From assembly GCA_019828545.1 (NCBI GenBank), contig JACVRA010000057.1, positions 188,015 through 252,014 on the forward strand: 64,000 nucleotides of DNA, written 5' to 3'. Below are positions 11,201 through 22,007 of this stretch, one piece after another. Within the stretch, counting starts at the first letter, position 1, and each line of letters starts with the position of its first letter. The position numbers were made by a program, and so were the translations under genes. This DNA is from Paracamarosporium sp. OC-R06-R3 (lineage: Eukaryota; Ascomycota; Dothideomycetes; Pleosporales; Didymosphaeriaceae). The notes beneath the pieces were generated by a model that was not told the origin of the DNA, made no database searches, and saw nothing but the letters and a program-made list of their open reading frames with translations.

Positions 11201-12831
11201 CTGTCTCTGCTGATGTGCGCGCATCACTGCAACAGACCATCAAAGAGAAGCTACCCCACATCAAGAAGGTGGAACAGGCCTTGCGCATCTTCCTTATTTC
11301 GTACGAATCGCCCGAGTCTGAGAACCTCGCGAGGACTGTGATCAAGGCTCGAATCTTGCTCTTGCGTCAGTTGAACCCTGGGGATGGTACACTACATCCC
11401 GAATTGACTCTGACGGAATCGGAATTCCATATGAACATTCGCCACATACTTTCTTTCGTGGGCAAAGTCATGTCCAGAATGGCCAGCCACCAAGCCCAAG
11501 CTAAACCTGGACAACCACCCCAGCAGCAACCGCAACGAGACCAACCTGCACCGCAACTTAACGCGGCGAATCTGAAGATCGTTGAACAACAGCAACGCCA
11601 GCAGAAAGCACCTCCAGCGCCGACTGCGACCCAGCCACCCTTCCAGCTCGGTGGCGCTTCACCCCAAGGTGCTCCTAAGTACTTTGAGGGAGCGAAGACA
11701 CTCACACACTTGTCGCTACCCGAAAAGAAGAGGCAGAAGATGGATCCAAACAGCCAGACGTCGACTCCTGCATCGAAACAGTCGCCGCGAGTCAGCTCTA
11801 GCAAAGGCAACTCTCCTGAGCTCAAACGACAAGCGCCGCCAGCTGTACAGAAGCCTACCTTCAGGTGCAGATTCTCGGACTGCGACTATTCTGTGCGGGG
11901 TTTCGATACACAAGCTGAACTGGATACGCATATCAACCACATCCACACCAAGATTGAAGATCCTGTTCAGTTCGTTTTGGAGGCGATGGCAGAGTATGTG
12001 GGTGTTGATCCGAAAACTGGTCAACCTAACCAGGATCCCGTTGCTGCTGCTGCTGCTGCTCGTAGCAACAAGCCGGCATCCGCTGCCCCTCGCGTACCTC
12101 CACAACTCGTTAAAGCTGGGCAAACTCCCGGTATGCCAGCATCAGCTGCTACTCCAGCTGGTCAGGCTGCGGCTACGCCAATGACCCGAGTCCCTACGCA
12201 AACCGGCATCAAGAATTCTCCCTCCACCAACCTTCTCAAGACCCCACAGGCATCCGTCAAAGTGGCAACACCAAGCACTGGCGCTCCTGGAAAACCAACA
12301 CCAGCCAGCACTACGAAGGCCACGCACAAGGAGTTGGAGGTGCAGCCTAAAGCCGAACCTGAGTTGGAAGAGGAGGTGCCACCGCTTGTCCCCACATCCC
12401 TCTTCGATTTCTCGTGCGATGACCTCTTCTCTGTGCTCGATGCAAATGCACCGTTCACTACCCTAGATGTCAAAGACGAGGACAACTCGTGGGCGCTTCG
12501 ATCCCGACCCAGCTCACCACTCGACACGCCGGATTCTACCTCTAAGGACACTCCGTCCACACGGCAATCGGACATCTCTGAAAATGATAACCTGCATATC
12601 AACCTTGATATCAAGGATGTCGACATGCCCGAGGCTTGGTTGAGCATGACTGGTGACGCGCTTCCGCTGGATTTGATGCTGTCGCAAGACATCGAAGCTC
12701 TAGGCGTCACACTACCGCCGATGGACAATGACGACATGATGCTGTTCAACACCGATAGCGTGATGATGGATCTTGACAGCATCGACAAGGCCATGGACAG
12801 CATGGGCGGCATGCCTGGCATCTCGGTCTAG
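8296..12831 (+). CDS. MED15: Mediator subunit 15 (MED15, fungal), intronless
   Basis: This 1511-residue, single-exon protein fits the fungal Mediator tail subunit MED15 (Gal11-like), which connects activators to RNA polymerase II in the nucleus. The N-terminal 100 residues form a KIX-type activator-binding region (QQTIQQLLLKHYRNAQEKAPPGW, ISAEERGGLALQFFTSYRLL region). Most of the rest is Gln/Asn/Met/Pro-rich, with an 11-residue polyglutamine run from codon 693. A cysteine/histidine finger lies near residues 1191-1217 (C1191, C1196, H1212, H1215/H1217), inside a conserved block ending EYVGVDPKTGQP. The C-terminus is acidic and Met/Asp-rich. The length, composition and N-terminal domain together support the call. 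The finger is less commonly noted for MED15. The ATG at 8296 is the natural start. Confidence 0.87.
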   Translation: MNNPNFSNMMNANQPNRQQTIQQLLLKHYRNAQEKAPPGWQQAISAEERGGLALQFFTSYRLLKPDAHENDVLRQSLQFETASFMSSQTKEQYNTTLRQKLFTMQSLRQQQLQGLNPNTNPMNAMNPMNAAQMGMMGGQANPQNPRQNTPQQVAQGFPNPQLRQQMQASAIPMSQSQSSMSAHGGNVGNAPQAPNNPQANMQQGQQTPQQQNVIIGRLTQRLMDQARPEIRQQFQNEVNNWPEDKKQQLLSRGINPLLFRFRQQAENMLKSGKISREVLATLQGPVQPNQMGGAMQQGQMPNQQMNANQRQPGQEFDFNALANQQSEAMRVQDQGQQVVPASNNNNTVGAQIGNFPPGQPQNAAMAQRQAAQQAAFQNANASMQRQAAQAAEARARQQMQQQNLQQMGTPNLHGQPGGLNRPLGTPNPNAMSMLNRPMVPPGQPNPPTPQQRPQAHVPVMTPQSQGQVDPQLTQLMREAQQRAQQAAGVQGQPLTEQNRMQMIPPELDPMVKQQLLKVPEPQFRHILGQYMANARQRTMMSNGAFSGGQPPNGQNNMMMNPGQMPMGGMANGLVNGQNIGNMRPGGLGQPMQGTMGGQQMPMGQRPGQLPHQARLLHAQQTLQQNPGIISMTDNRIFPPSALNAQIRQILPQEVKTWAQLKNWTQQNPNLTPGVDSQKLLLLQVLHFQDLMKQQQQQQQQQQQNGMPGQRPQQPPNNMGAIAPPAQMTPGSVPARTPQQQQQPNMPNLGPVQVTPMEIQAWRQRLPPQQANATDEQLRNFIMQQKLNARRQQQANMINLQNQQRNQGQPQAQMAGQGSQATRPPSAQNQPAQATSQAKPAGQPAQTTQPNGQNNMNKGIKRPNEDGADGGAEGQPSHTAPQAPAMVPSRSQQGLNLTPEQMSKLGPQQQAQMRANLMKAQDASNKQSQAPRLPSQEELAAKLKEPERERKFKMMIQQEESKLPKSQVVPVSADVRASLQQTIKEKLPHIKKVEQALRIFLISYESPESENLARTVIKARILLLRQLNPGDGTLHPELTLTESEFHMNIRHILSFVGKVMSRMASHQAQAKPGQPPQQQPQRDQPAPQLNAANLKIVEQQQRQQKAPPAPTATQPPFQLGGASPQGAPKYFEGAKTLTHLSLPEKKRQKMDPNSQTSTPASKQSPRVSSSKGNSPELKRQAPPAVQKPTFRCRFSDCDYSVRGFDTQAELDTHINHIHTKIEDPVQFVLEAMAEYVGVDPKTGQPNQDPVAAAAAARSNKPASAAPRVPPQLVKAGQTPGMPASAATPAGQAAATPMTRVPTQTGIKNSPSTNLLKTPQASVKVATPSTGAPGKPTPASTTKATHKELEVQPKAEPELEEEVPPLVPTSLFDFSCDDLFSVLDANAPFTTLDVKDEDNSWALRSRPSSPLDTPDSTSKDTPSTRQSDISENDNLHINLDIKDVDMPEAWLSMTGDALPLDLMLSQDIEALGVTLPPMDNDDMMLFNTDSVMMDLDSIDKAMDSMGGMPGISV

Positions 12832-14860
12832 ACTGAGGTCCTGTTCTGCTTTGCTGTTTCCTTATTTTTTTCAAGATAGGTGTATCAGTATCTCTGAGAT
12901 CTTCTTTTTGCATTTGCGTTTTTTTTTTGTTTTACTTATGTAGCAAGGCGCTTCTGGACAAAACCATCACCGACGACGAGGGGCGGGAAAACCTGGGTCA
13001 CAACTACCCAGCGAGGTTGGGTTCTATCTGCGGGCGTTGTCTGTCCATCTACTGTTTCAGTTCACGCGGATCTGTGGAGTCTGTGGGGGTGTTTCTCTTT
13101 TTTACACAATGCTTGTTTGTTTGCGTACTGGATTTTACTCTGCGATCTCGCTGTTTTTCATTTTTCCGGTGGGGCGGATCGGGAGGCGGTTAACTATACC
13201 CATGTAACGCCCTTTCACAGGGCATCTTTCTTATTGCGGATACCTTTTCTGGTATGGTCATCTATGTTTTTGGGATCTCTGGGGTGGTGATATGTGTGCG
13301 GGTGGGTTATAACGAGGCGCGGCTTTTCCAACGGCCTTGTTCATGCACTGTCTGTCTGTGGACGAAATGATATGTTCTTGTTTCATGAATGGATGTGCAT
13401 GTGTTGTATGGTGTGATGATGATTGTGATGGTGATGTGATGGCTGGTGAAGTGTTCATTGTGGGTTGGATTACCAGGTTATGCTGGCAGCATGTTTATTT
13501 CCTAGTACTTGATAGTGGGACGGGATGTGTAATGCCCGATATCCACTCTATCTATCTGTCTACACTTTCCCCTCTCTCCACAGTAGATATACAAAATGAT
13601 ACAAACTTTGACACGCAACCTCGACGCGTGTACATTCCATCTCGAACGGTTCCGATGGCGATTCTGGTTCTGGGTCGGAGACTTTCATCACTTCCGGCAG
13701 CAGCTGGTTCATGATGGCATGATTATCCGTTCAACGAGACGGCCGGGTCGAGCATCTGAGCAGCACCAGGCAGAGGGAACCAAGGCGTTGGATGGCCCGG
13801 CGTGGTTGGGGCTCCCCTCGTACCATCATCGCCCGCTCGCTCCTTTGTTCACCGAACCTGTTGAGCGCAGGCCAGACCGTGTTGCCCTCGCCGCGCGTGG
13901 ACTCATCATCGACTGCGCAGCGGGTCCCGGGTGCACCCGCGGTGCTCTGCTCTGGGCTCCCCTGCGCATCAAAGCATCAAAGAAAAGTCTGATCGGGCGC
14001 GCGCGGTGCACGGGGAGAAGCACATGGCTAGCCGAGACCAGCGGATGCTGCGGTGGTGGTGCAAAACTCTCTGTGCGGCGGTGCGGCGCCGGCGCGGGGC
14101 GCTGTTTTCTCCGATGGGCGCGGTGCTTCGTAGGGCTGGGCTGGGGACGTCTGGTAGGGAGGTCTAGCGAGCGGGCGGCGGGCTGGTGGTGGGCGGTGAA
14201 GGTCCATATGCAGGGCAGGGGCAAATGTGGCGAGTGCCGTGGTGGTGCCGCGCTTGCTGGGGATTGATCGAGGGCCGTGGGTTAGTTATTTTGGGCGCCC
14301 GCGGGCGAGGCCTGCCGAGGTGAGGTAAGCCGTAGGGCTGACCTGACTGTGTGCTGGGTGCTGGGTGCTGGGTGCTGGGCGTGCTGCGGTCGGTTGGAAT
14401 GTGTTTACGTGTGTGTGTGCTTCGTATCAGGAGCGTGATGGGGCGATAAAGGGGTGTGGATGCTGGAAGGGAGGTGCCCATGATGGAATGAGAGCTTGGC
14501 GATGGCATGGGCGGTTCGCCCGACGGGCGGTTTCCGGTGTTAGTCCATGGGTAGGGAAGGGTTCTAGAAGGGGCACAGTCTCGATGCGATACGATGCGCT
14601 GTACTTCCGTAGTGAGGTGTGGAGCGGACTCGACGTGCGGTGCTGTGGGCCTCGGGTGGAGTTTTTTCTGGGGTAATGGGCGGATGGGGACTTAGGACTT
14701 GGGGGTTGTGCACGGTAGGACGGCGTTTTCGTCGTGTGACTGCTGGGATTGGAGGACTTGTCCGGTGATTGATTTAGCATCTGGTCATGTGTTTTGCACT
14801 TTCTACATGGAGCCCTGATGGTGCTTGGTTTGATGTTTGATTGGATTCATGCATGTCACT
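12832..14860. other. Intergenic, convergent MED15/DUF7704 3' regions
   Basis: About 2 kb lie between two converging genes. The first few hundred bases are T-rich and look like MED15 3' UTR. Around 13.7-14.7 kb the sequence is G-rich, giving spurious long frames on both strands. No gene is supported. Confidence 0.5.
14351..14378 (+). repeat. GTGCTGG heptanucleotide repeat, four copies
   Basis: Four perfect tandem GTGCTGG units sit in a G-rich intergenic stretch. This is a small minisatellite. Confidence 0.85.
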
Positions 14861-15340
14861 TCATGCTGTCTTCTTGACGTCTACCTTTGTTCCACCGAAG
14901 CCCACTTCGAGCATGAACAACGCCCGCGAAACGGCCAAGAGGTACACAAACGGAACGTTCCCCAGGTCGATGGTGTTCCAATCCCAAAAGCGCCAGTAGA
15001 CCCAGCTGCCGACCGGGTGCACGGAATACAGGTGGCCGAAATCAGCAACAAGAAGCCCAAACAGAAACGTCTTCCAGACCTTGAGATCCGTGGTAGCGCG
15101 CAGCACCAGGGCCTCGTTGATGCCCAAGAGCAAGTACATGTTGGCCAGTTGCGTCAACATGATCGAGGTGCCCAGCGGGAGAGACCCCAGGGGCGCGGAG
15201 TCGGCATGCGTCAGTTGCAAATACGTCGACTGAAAGTGGTGGGCGTAGATGGCACCGATGACGGTCGAGATGGGCTCGACGTACAGGTAGATGATGCGGT
15301 ACAGGGCCGGAATGGCCGGCGAGGGCGACGTCTTCGTCAT
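14861..15340 (-). CDS. DUF7704-type integral membrane protein
   Basis: This 159-residue protein resembles the fungal DUF7704 family of small four-helix membrane proteins of unknown function. Recognisable blocks are IPALYRIIYLYVEPISTVIGA in helix 1, LTHADSAPLGSLPLGTSIML, LLLGINEALVLRATTDLKVW and the helix-3 stretch with VADFGHLYSVH, followed by a Trp-rich loop (YWRFWDWNTIDLGN) and a last helix. It is intronless. I start it at the ATG at 15340, because the longer open frame to 15409 begins with TTG and adds a non-conserved extension. It is divergent from the F-box/WD40 gene, sharing a 656-base upstream region. I infer an endomembrane location; the biochemical role is unknown. Confidence 0.85.
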   Translation of the reverse strand: MTKTSPSPAIPALYRIIYLYVEPISTVIGAIYAHHFQSTYLQLTHADSAPLGSLPLGTSIMLTQLANMYLLLGINEALVLRATTDLKVWKTFLFGLLVADFGHLYSVHPVGSWVYWRFWDWNTIDLGNVPFVYLLAVSRALFMLEVGFGGTKVDVKKTA

Positions 15341-15996
15341 GGCAACTGACGCGACGGAGCGGTGAGCGTGGGCCGGCCGCAGCACTGCCGCGTCCGAAGG
15401 CTGCTGCAAGGGAACGGCAAGGCCTGCGAGGGCAACAACGACGACGGGCGTGCTGTGAAGTCGTGCGTGAAGGGTGCGCGGAGGGCGGTTCGTGCAGCTG
15501 TTCTGTGCTCGGGGCAGGCGAGACGAAGATCTGCAGCGTCCGCTAATTTTCGCGGCGGCGCTTTCACCCTGGCCGCGGTCCCCAGTCCTTGTGGCTCCAA
15601 CATAAAGCTAAAACAGGTGCGCCAGCCCGCCGTTCCTTCTCAGATCCTCCTGGCACCTTCCAAGACCGAAGCGTGCGCCGCTCTCTCTCTCTCTCTCTCT
15701 CTCTTCACCACCGCTCCCTTGTACCGCCTCGTGTCTGTTGTCGTTCTCTCCATCGTTGCACACGTCTCCTAGTTGTTCTATTCACGCCTCGTCGCCCTTT
15801 CGCCGCCGCATCCACGCTCCCTTGACCGTCCCCGCTCCCTGCGACCACCCGCCCTCGTTTCGGAAGCCCAGTTGTACAAGAATATCGTCGCAGCAGCCAG
15901 CGTGCACCCTCCCGCCCGGAAGCCTCTGTTGTTGGTACTGGTCACTCTGCCCGTCGCCAGCCCCGTCGCCAGCCCACCCGCTCCGCCGCTGCGGAA
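15341..15996. promoter_or_regulatory. Shared divergent promoter with CT tract
   Basis: This 656-base region separates the divergent DUF7704 and F-box/WD40 genes. It is strongly pyrimidine-rich on the + strand toward the F-box gene, including a (CT)12 run, as is common in fungal 5' leaders. No specific factor site was identified. Confidence 0.5.
15681..15704 (+). repeat. (CT)12 microsatellite
   Basis: Twelve uninterrupted CT units sit about 290 bases before the F-box/WD40 start codon. Confidence 0.9.
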
Positions 15997-18281
15997 ATGC
16001 ATCGTCGGCAGTCCATTGCCCACCGCCCAAAGACTTCGTCTGCCGTCGACGATAGTGCCGCGCACCCCAGGGCCTTCGAACCGAGCATGAAGCGGACTGC
16101 TTCGCAGACATTCAGCACCCATGGTAGCGAGGCACGCGAGGCCCCCAATGCGCTGGGCGCCGTCCACGAGGGCATGAGCGAGGAATACCACTCGCACCAT
16201 GCCCCTAGTGGCTCCAGGTCGCTGTCGCGCGCAACCTCCATGTTGGAAGGCGGCTTCAAGCAGATCCGCCGCAAGCTGTCGTCTTCGTCGTCGAGGCGCC
16301 CGTCCCTTAGTACCGTCTTCGACGCGCCGAGCTCTTCCTCTGCATCTACCCGCAAGAACAGCTCAGACGTGCTCCGCCTGCCCCTTCCACATCAAGACTC
16401 CGGACTCCCACTTTCCCAATTAGATTCTGCCGCCCCTGTGAATTCCAAAATCTCCATGCTCAAACGTTTCTCCAGCCTCCGTCGCCGGCCTGCTGCCTCG
16501 GGCCCGTCTGGTGAATTCGCAAAGTACAATCCGGTCCCGCCGCCAATCCCTTCCAATTATCCTTCACTTCTACCAGGGTCAGCTGCGCGCCAGGCTGCCG
16601 CCGCGGCAAACGATGCTCGTCTCTTACAGATGCGTCGCGAACAAGAGCAGACCCGCAAGTTCCTCGAAAGCGGAATGCCTCAATCCAACGTCGAAGAGGT
16701 CATCAACGATAGCGAAAGTGGTGTAGGCATGATGTGCTCTTCCCCCATTGCACGCGCAGATAGCGTTTTGCAAGAAAAGAAGATGGGTAAGTTTGATTTT
16801 GACCCCCCAGAATCAACCACGACCGTGGTCATGCGCGGACGATTATGAAGCGCTGGATTTCTTAAGCGATATAAACTGGAGACTCGTCTAAGCATTGGCG
16901 ACTCCTGACTCCCTCCCTCAACTCAACGACGATGCTAATCATGCCATTAGTCGACCCTCTGCAAGTATTACCTGCCGAAATCACTACTCTCATCCTTGCG
17001 AATCTCGATGCACCTTCTCTCATACAAGCAGAGCTAGTCTCGAAGCACTGGCACGATCTGGCAACCTCACCACATGTGTGGAAAGACGTTTTCCTCCGAC
17101 GCTTCCAGCCGACTGTACATGTTTCACCGACGCCGGTCCAAATGGGAGGCGTTGGCGTTGGCAGGTTCATGAAGAACGGAAAGCATGCACCGGCCCAAGA
17201 TTGGAAGCAGATGTACAGGACGCGAAAGACAATTGACAGGCGATGGAGGGCCAGCAACCCGAACGCGATTTACCTGAACGGCCACACCGACTCGGTTTAC
17301 TGCTGTCAATTTGACGAAAAGAAGATCATCACGGGATCGCGTGACCGGACAATTCGCGTCTGGGACATGAACACGTACGAGTGCATCAAGGTTATTGGCG
17401 GTCCCACCCATCGTCCCGTCGGTAATACCCCTCCCTTGATGGATGTTCACAGCGCCAAGGTAGTCAACCATCCATCGCTGAACGGCACACAGAGGGGTAA
17501 CGACATGTACCACGTGCCTTCCGATTACCATGATGCTTCCATTCTTTGCTTACAGTACGACGATACCATCATGGTCACTGGCTCCTCCGATCACACATGC
17601 ATTGTGTGGGACATCACCGGCGAAGACTACGTCCCAATGTACAGGCTTCGCGGCCATCAAGCTGGGGTCTTGGATGTGTGCCTAGACGACAAGCACATCA
17701 TTTCATGCTCCAAAGACTCCGCAATCATCGTCTGGGACCGCCAGACCGGCCGACAAATCCGGACTTTGACCGGCCATCGCGGCCCCGTTAATGCCGTGCA
17801 ACTCCGCGGCAACCTCCTCGTGTCAGCCTCCGGCGACGGTGTAGCCAAGCTGTGGAATCTCGATTCTGGTGTTTCCATCAAGGACTTCCCATCCGAAGAC
17901 CGCGGTCTAGCAGCCGTCGAATTCTCCGACGATGCCAAGTACGTTCTCGCTGGTGGCAACGACCACGTCGTGTACAAATTCGATGCACAGACCGGAAACA
18001 CGCTGCATACATCTGCGCGACATGGCGGGCTCGTGCGCTCCCTCTTTCTCGATGCATTTAATGGAAGAATTGTCAGTGGTAGCTATGATCAGAGCATCCG
18101 TGTCGCGGACTACGCTACTGGTGCGGTGTTCGCGACGTATGAGAACTGGACTACTTCTTGGATCCTGAGTGCCAAGAGCGATTACCGAAGGGTTGTGGCT
18201 ACGAGCCAGGACGGGCGGACGCTTATACTGGACTTCGGATGGAACGTGCACGGTGCTGCGGCGCTCGTGGGGAATGCGTGA
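15997..18281 (+). CDS. F-box/WD40-repeat protein
   Basis: A 706-residue putative substrate receptor of an SCF ubiquitin ligase. Exon 1 (15997-16786) and exon 2 (16951-18281) join across a 164-base intron (GTAAGT; branch-like GCTAAT; CATTAG), giving EKKM|VDPLQVLPAEI. Residues 1-260 are disordered, Ser/Arg-rich and probably phosphorylated. The F-box spans about 264-315 (LPAEITTLILANLDAPSL, then HWHDLATSPHVWKDVFLRRF). WD40 repeats follow from about residue 370 (GHTDSVYCCQFDEKKIITGS; GHQAGVLDVC; GHRGPVNAVQL; GSYDQSIRVADY), enough for a seven-bladed propeller. A donor-like GTGAGT overlaps the stop codon region, so an alternative extra 3' exon near 18397 is possible but looks unconserved. The exact ortholog (for example a Pof1/MET30-type or other FBXW) cannot be fixed by eye. 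Confidence 0.88.
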
Positions 18282-20315
18282 GTGCTTTGTTGTGCTGCGT
18301 GTTGTATTGTTGCGATGGTTCAGATTCATACTCCAGTTCGGAATGTCAATGTTCTTAGCTGATGAATGAGTCGCTGACGAATTGATCGAGCATGCAGAAG
18401 AGGAATACCGACCCGTACAAGCCTCGCAAGCGCTAGAGACCCCACCAGATCACAGGAGTTGTGGGGTCTGCTGAGATGGATGATAACGAGAGGAACGAAG
18501 AGACCGTACCATACGCTTGGACTGGATTCCTACGAAGCGGCGCTTCTGCAGCTGAGGCGCAAGAAGGCGCGCGTAATGTTGTAGGACCGTGTGACGGCAC
18601 GAGCATCCCCCCCACATATTCTTTTCTTCCCGGGTGACTTCCAGCGGCATTCTGCATTGTCGTGTTTTCAAGAGACACGGCACACGGCATGGTATTGCTA
18701 GATGTACCTTTTTTTAGTCTTCACCACCACATACGGTACATTTTTTCTTTGGTTCTGACTTACTTTTATTCGACTGGACTGGACTGGATTGGGCTGGACT
18801 GGAACTGGGATTGGTGCGGGCGTCGTGGGCATATCATGTATGGTGTTTCCCAGGAATGTCGAAGGAATATCGGTTGTTTTTTTTCTTTTATTTTGAAAGG
18901 CATAGCAAGGGAAGGGATCAAAGGACCGGACCATCTATTTGTGCATACCATATCGCATTAGATGTATATAGTGCTTTGCAATCGGCTTTATGTAGCTGGC
19001 TGCAAGGCTTTGGTTGGAAACATCCATCTTTTGGGGATGGATGTTGAGTAATTATTTACTTTGTTGCGTTGGGATTGTGGTGGCTTTGTTTGTTTTGTGC
19101 TGTTAGTGAGGTCGTGCTAGTGCGGTTTTTGGTGAATTGGCAGCTCTGTTATTGGCTTGTCGTGACGAGGTAATGGTAGTGGTTGGTGGACGTGTCGAGT
19201 GAGAGGTAATGAAATGTAATCGATCACATTAGCTAAAGTTAATGGTTTCCTATATGTGGCTTTGCGAGGTGAGGCTGTAGGTGCGAGGATGCACGGTAGG
19301 TAGAGGTATGTTGTTCTTACTTTTTCAGTCTCGATTCCGACGTCTATGTATACTAGCAATGCTTGCTTTGGTCTTGCTTCTGGTACTGTGTTATGTCTTA
19401 GATACGTGTTTTGATTGCTTGTTTTGAGATACTAAGAGTGCTTGTCGTTTTGGATGTCGGTGAGGGGGATTTGAGATTGTCATGGTGGAGGAGAGAGTGG
19501 GATTGATACTATGGTAGGGGGTTCGAGTGCGGATGCTGCTGTTATAGGAGGTTTTACTTAATGACACCTAGTTAATTAAGAAGTGAGGCATGAGCGCTGA
19601 CTAGTGTACATCAATTAGATTGTTTACTGGAGCTGGCGGTCTTGATTTGTGTGGGGAGCGATTTGGAGGTTCCGAGTTACGAGGGCATGGGATGGGACAA
19701 GCTTTGTTTTGTTGGTAATTTTATTTCGATTTATCTAGGTTTTTTTTATCGACTGAAGAGCGCCATGATGGGTGGTGGCGAATGGCGAGTACGTGCATCC
19801 CTACTACTTGATGCGGCTCTAAACAGTTTACTGGCGGCGTTACACGGGAGAAACCAGAAATACGTAGGCTGGTTGTGGCGGTGCAGATGTTATTCCCTCT
19901 GAGCGTAATTTCGGTATCTCGTTCATGCAGGTTCAGCTACGTTCCACCATCATGACAGAGCAGGGATTGGTGCAAATTACCCGCAGATTTCAACACCCCT
20001 GATGTGAAAACTCACAGCCTCGCTTACAGCCTAGTATGCCAGAGTGACCGGTCACCCCAAAAGAGAATCTCCGGCTTACCTATGGAGCGTCCCTTACATT
20101 AACTGGATGATCCTTCCCGAGGCTAGAGACAGTCCACTTTCGACATGCTTTCATGTTCCTCAGCACATCGTTAGCCTTGTTATTAGCTTGTTGTGTAGGT
20201 TTCGAAGCACTACTGCGCTTGTTAACACGTCAGAGATGAGAGCGAGGCTGCGTGTCTGGCCTAACACGCATCGAATCGCAGCATATTGAAGCCTGGAGCT
20301 CCTTTGATAAATCCG
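18282..20315. other. Intergenic, no gene seen
   Basis: Two kilobases between same-strand genes contain only short unsupported frames. Near 18772-18811 there is a degenerate CTGGA/ACTGG tandem stretch. The T-rich tracts after 18.6 kb fit a long 3' UTR. Confidence 0.5.
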
Positions 20316-22007
20316 ATGAATTCTTTCAAGCACGAGCCGCTCGATCATGGCCAAAGATCGATTCGCCTTTTACGCTTATGGAGCGATGACCATTTTCCGG
20401 GGATCATTCAGTGCACAATACGACATGCGACCATAAATGCCAGATATACTTGCCTTTCCTACCGCTGGGGGAACGACGTTCCTACGAATCGAATCATGAT
20501 GAATGGAGCAGACGTGTTTGTTCGACGAAACTTGTTTGATTTCTTGGAAATCGCAGTGAAGAATGAGTGGCAAGAGAAGATGCAGCACGTGTGCAGTGGG
20601 CAAGAGCGAGGTGCACCTAAAGAGCATTGGTTCTGGATAGACGCTCTCTGTATCGACCAAAACAACTTTGCCGAGAGAAATCATCAAGTGCAGCAGATGG
20701 GCAAGATCTTCGAAAGCGCCGAGCAAGTCTTTGTCTGGCTCGGCAACACCGAGAACACTCGCCTTCTCAGCGAAAGCATTCCCCTGTTAGAAGAAAGCCC
20801 TTACAAGCTCAGAGATCTTCTCGACAATGAATACTGGCGTCGGGCTTGGGTCACGCAAGAGATCGTTCTAGCACAACTCGCAGTCCTGCTCGCAAATGAG
20901 GAAGCAGTGGAATTGAAATCATTTACGACTAGAGTGTTGAACACCATTTACGACCGAGAAAGTCTAATCAAAATGACCAAGGCGATATTCTGGACTGAGT
21001 GCAGTTCGTTTAGGCAGTTTACGACCGATTTTGGTAGCATCAGGGGTTCTTCACTTGTTGAGCTTCTGGTGCGATTCAAGAACCGAAAGTGCAGTATAGC
21101 ACGCGACAGGATATTCTCTCTATTGTCTATATGCAGACAAGATACGCGCGTCAAAGTTGATTACAGTCTTCCGGATGAAGAAGTCATATTTCAGACCCTT
21201 GAAAGTAGCAGAGACCAGTTGTGCTTATGCTCAGCTGCTACTGTGGCGAGGGCTTTGGAAATCCAAGATGTTCCGCCTTTGCGATGTGGGTTGCTTGCTA
21301 GTGGACCGTCCACAAGACCCTTCATTGAGATTGACGTTCATGCTCAGTTTGTTCTGCCCAATTCATGGTGTGTTCTATATTCTGAACAATACGAGCATCC
21401 ACGCATATATCTAGGAGAGGGACCGGGCACGGTATTCAATGCTTGGAGAACATGTCCGATGGGCAAAAACTTTCGCTTGTATTGGCGACAACCTTCCAGC
21501 TCATACGAAAAGCAAATCGTCTGGTCAGAGCCGTTCAATGCTTGCGACAACCATCTGCTCACAAAGGTTTGCCACTATGGCGAAGGATTTTCTGTCACTA
21601 AGAAACATGGAACACAACGGGCTACGCAAATAAAGAAGCAAGGGCAGTCCGTTAATCACACGGACATTTCCACAGGTGCAGATGACCTAGACACAGTGCG
21701 GTGGAACTTTGACCACAGCCAGACTCTTAGTTTTCATGGCGGTACCATGAACTTCTATGGCATCGAGCAGGAACAAAGTGGACAGCCACACGAATACTTG
21801 GAAACGTTAGATATATATACAGTACGTATGAGCTTTGTAGTACTGACTAAGATAATGATGGAGAACGTGACGTGGTTCGACGCTCACTGTGAGTTCAAGA
21901 GGGAGGATTGCAGCCGGGGTGGTTTCGAATACGCGAGGATAGGTCACGAGCACTGCACGGATACTTGGTCATCACAGAAGCCTCGAAACTACACAATGAT
22001 CCGTTGA
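20316..22007 (+). CDS. HET (heterokaryon incompatibility) domain protein
   Basis: A 563-residue intronless protein with the N-terminal HET domain found in fungal non-self recognition and programmed cell-death proteins. The three diagnostic blocks are visible: YTCLSYRWGN (residues about 41-50), HWFWIDALCIDQNNFAERNHQ with the following QQMGKIFESAEQVFVWLGN, and a later EYWRRAWVTQEIVLA. The C-terminal half has no recognised domain. The open frame extends to 20286 but begins there with TTG, so I use the ATG at 20316. HET genes are often polymorphic and lie in variable regions; here it sits between two gene-poor stretches. Whether it acts in incompatibility or has another role cannot be told from sequence. 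Confidence 0.9.
   Translation: MNSFKHEPLDHGQRSIRLLRLWSDDHFPGIIQCTIRHATINARYTCLSYRWGNDVPTNRIMMNGADVFVRRNLFDFLEIAVKNEWQEKMQHVCSGQERGAPKEHWFWIDALCIDQNNFAERNHQVQQMGKIFESAEQVFVWLGNTENTRLLSESIPLLEESPYKLRDLLDNEYWRRAWVTQEIVLAQLAVLLANEEAVELKSFTTRVLNTIYDRESLIKMTKAIFWTECSSFRQFTTDFGSIRGSSLVELLVRFKNRKCSIARDRIFSLLSICRQDTRVKVDYSLPDEEVIFQTLESSRDQLCLCSAATVARALEIQDVPPLRCGLLASGPSTRPFIEIDVHAQFVLPNSWCVLYSEQYEHPRIYLGEGPGTVFNAWRTCPMGKNFRLYWRQPSSSYEKQIVWSEPFNACDNHLLTKVCHYGEGFSVTKKHGTQRATQIKKQGQSVNHTDISTGADDLDTVRWNFDHSQTLSFHGGTMNFYGIEQEQSGQPHEYLETLDIYTVRMSFVVLTKIMMENVTWFDAHCEFKREDCSRGGFEYARIGHEHCTDTWSSQKPRNYTMIR

Noticed and set aside
13596..14267. 223-codon + strand frame after MED15
   Set aside because: Composition is Gly/Arg/Trp-rich as expected from G-rich DNA read at random; the opposite strand is equally open; no conserved motif.
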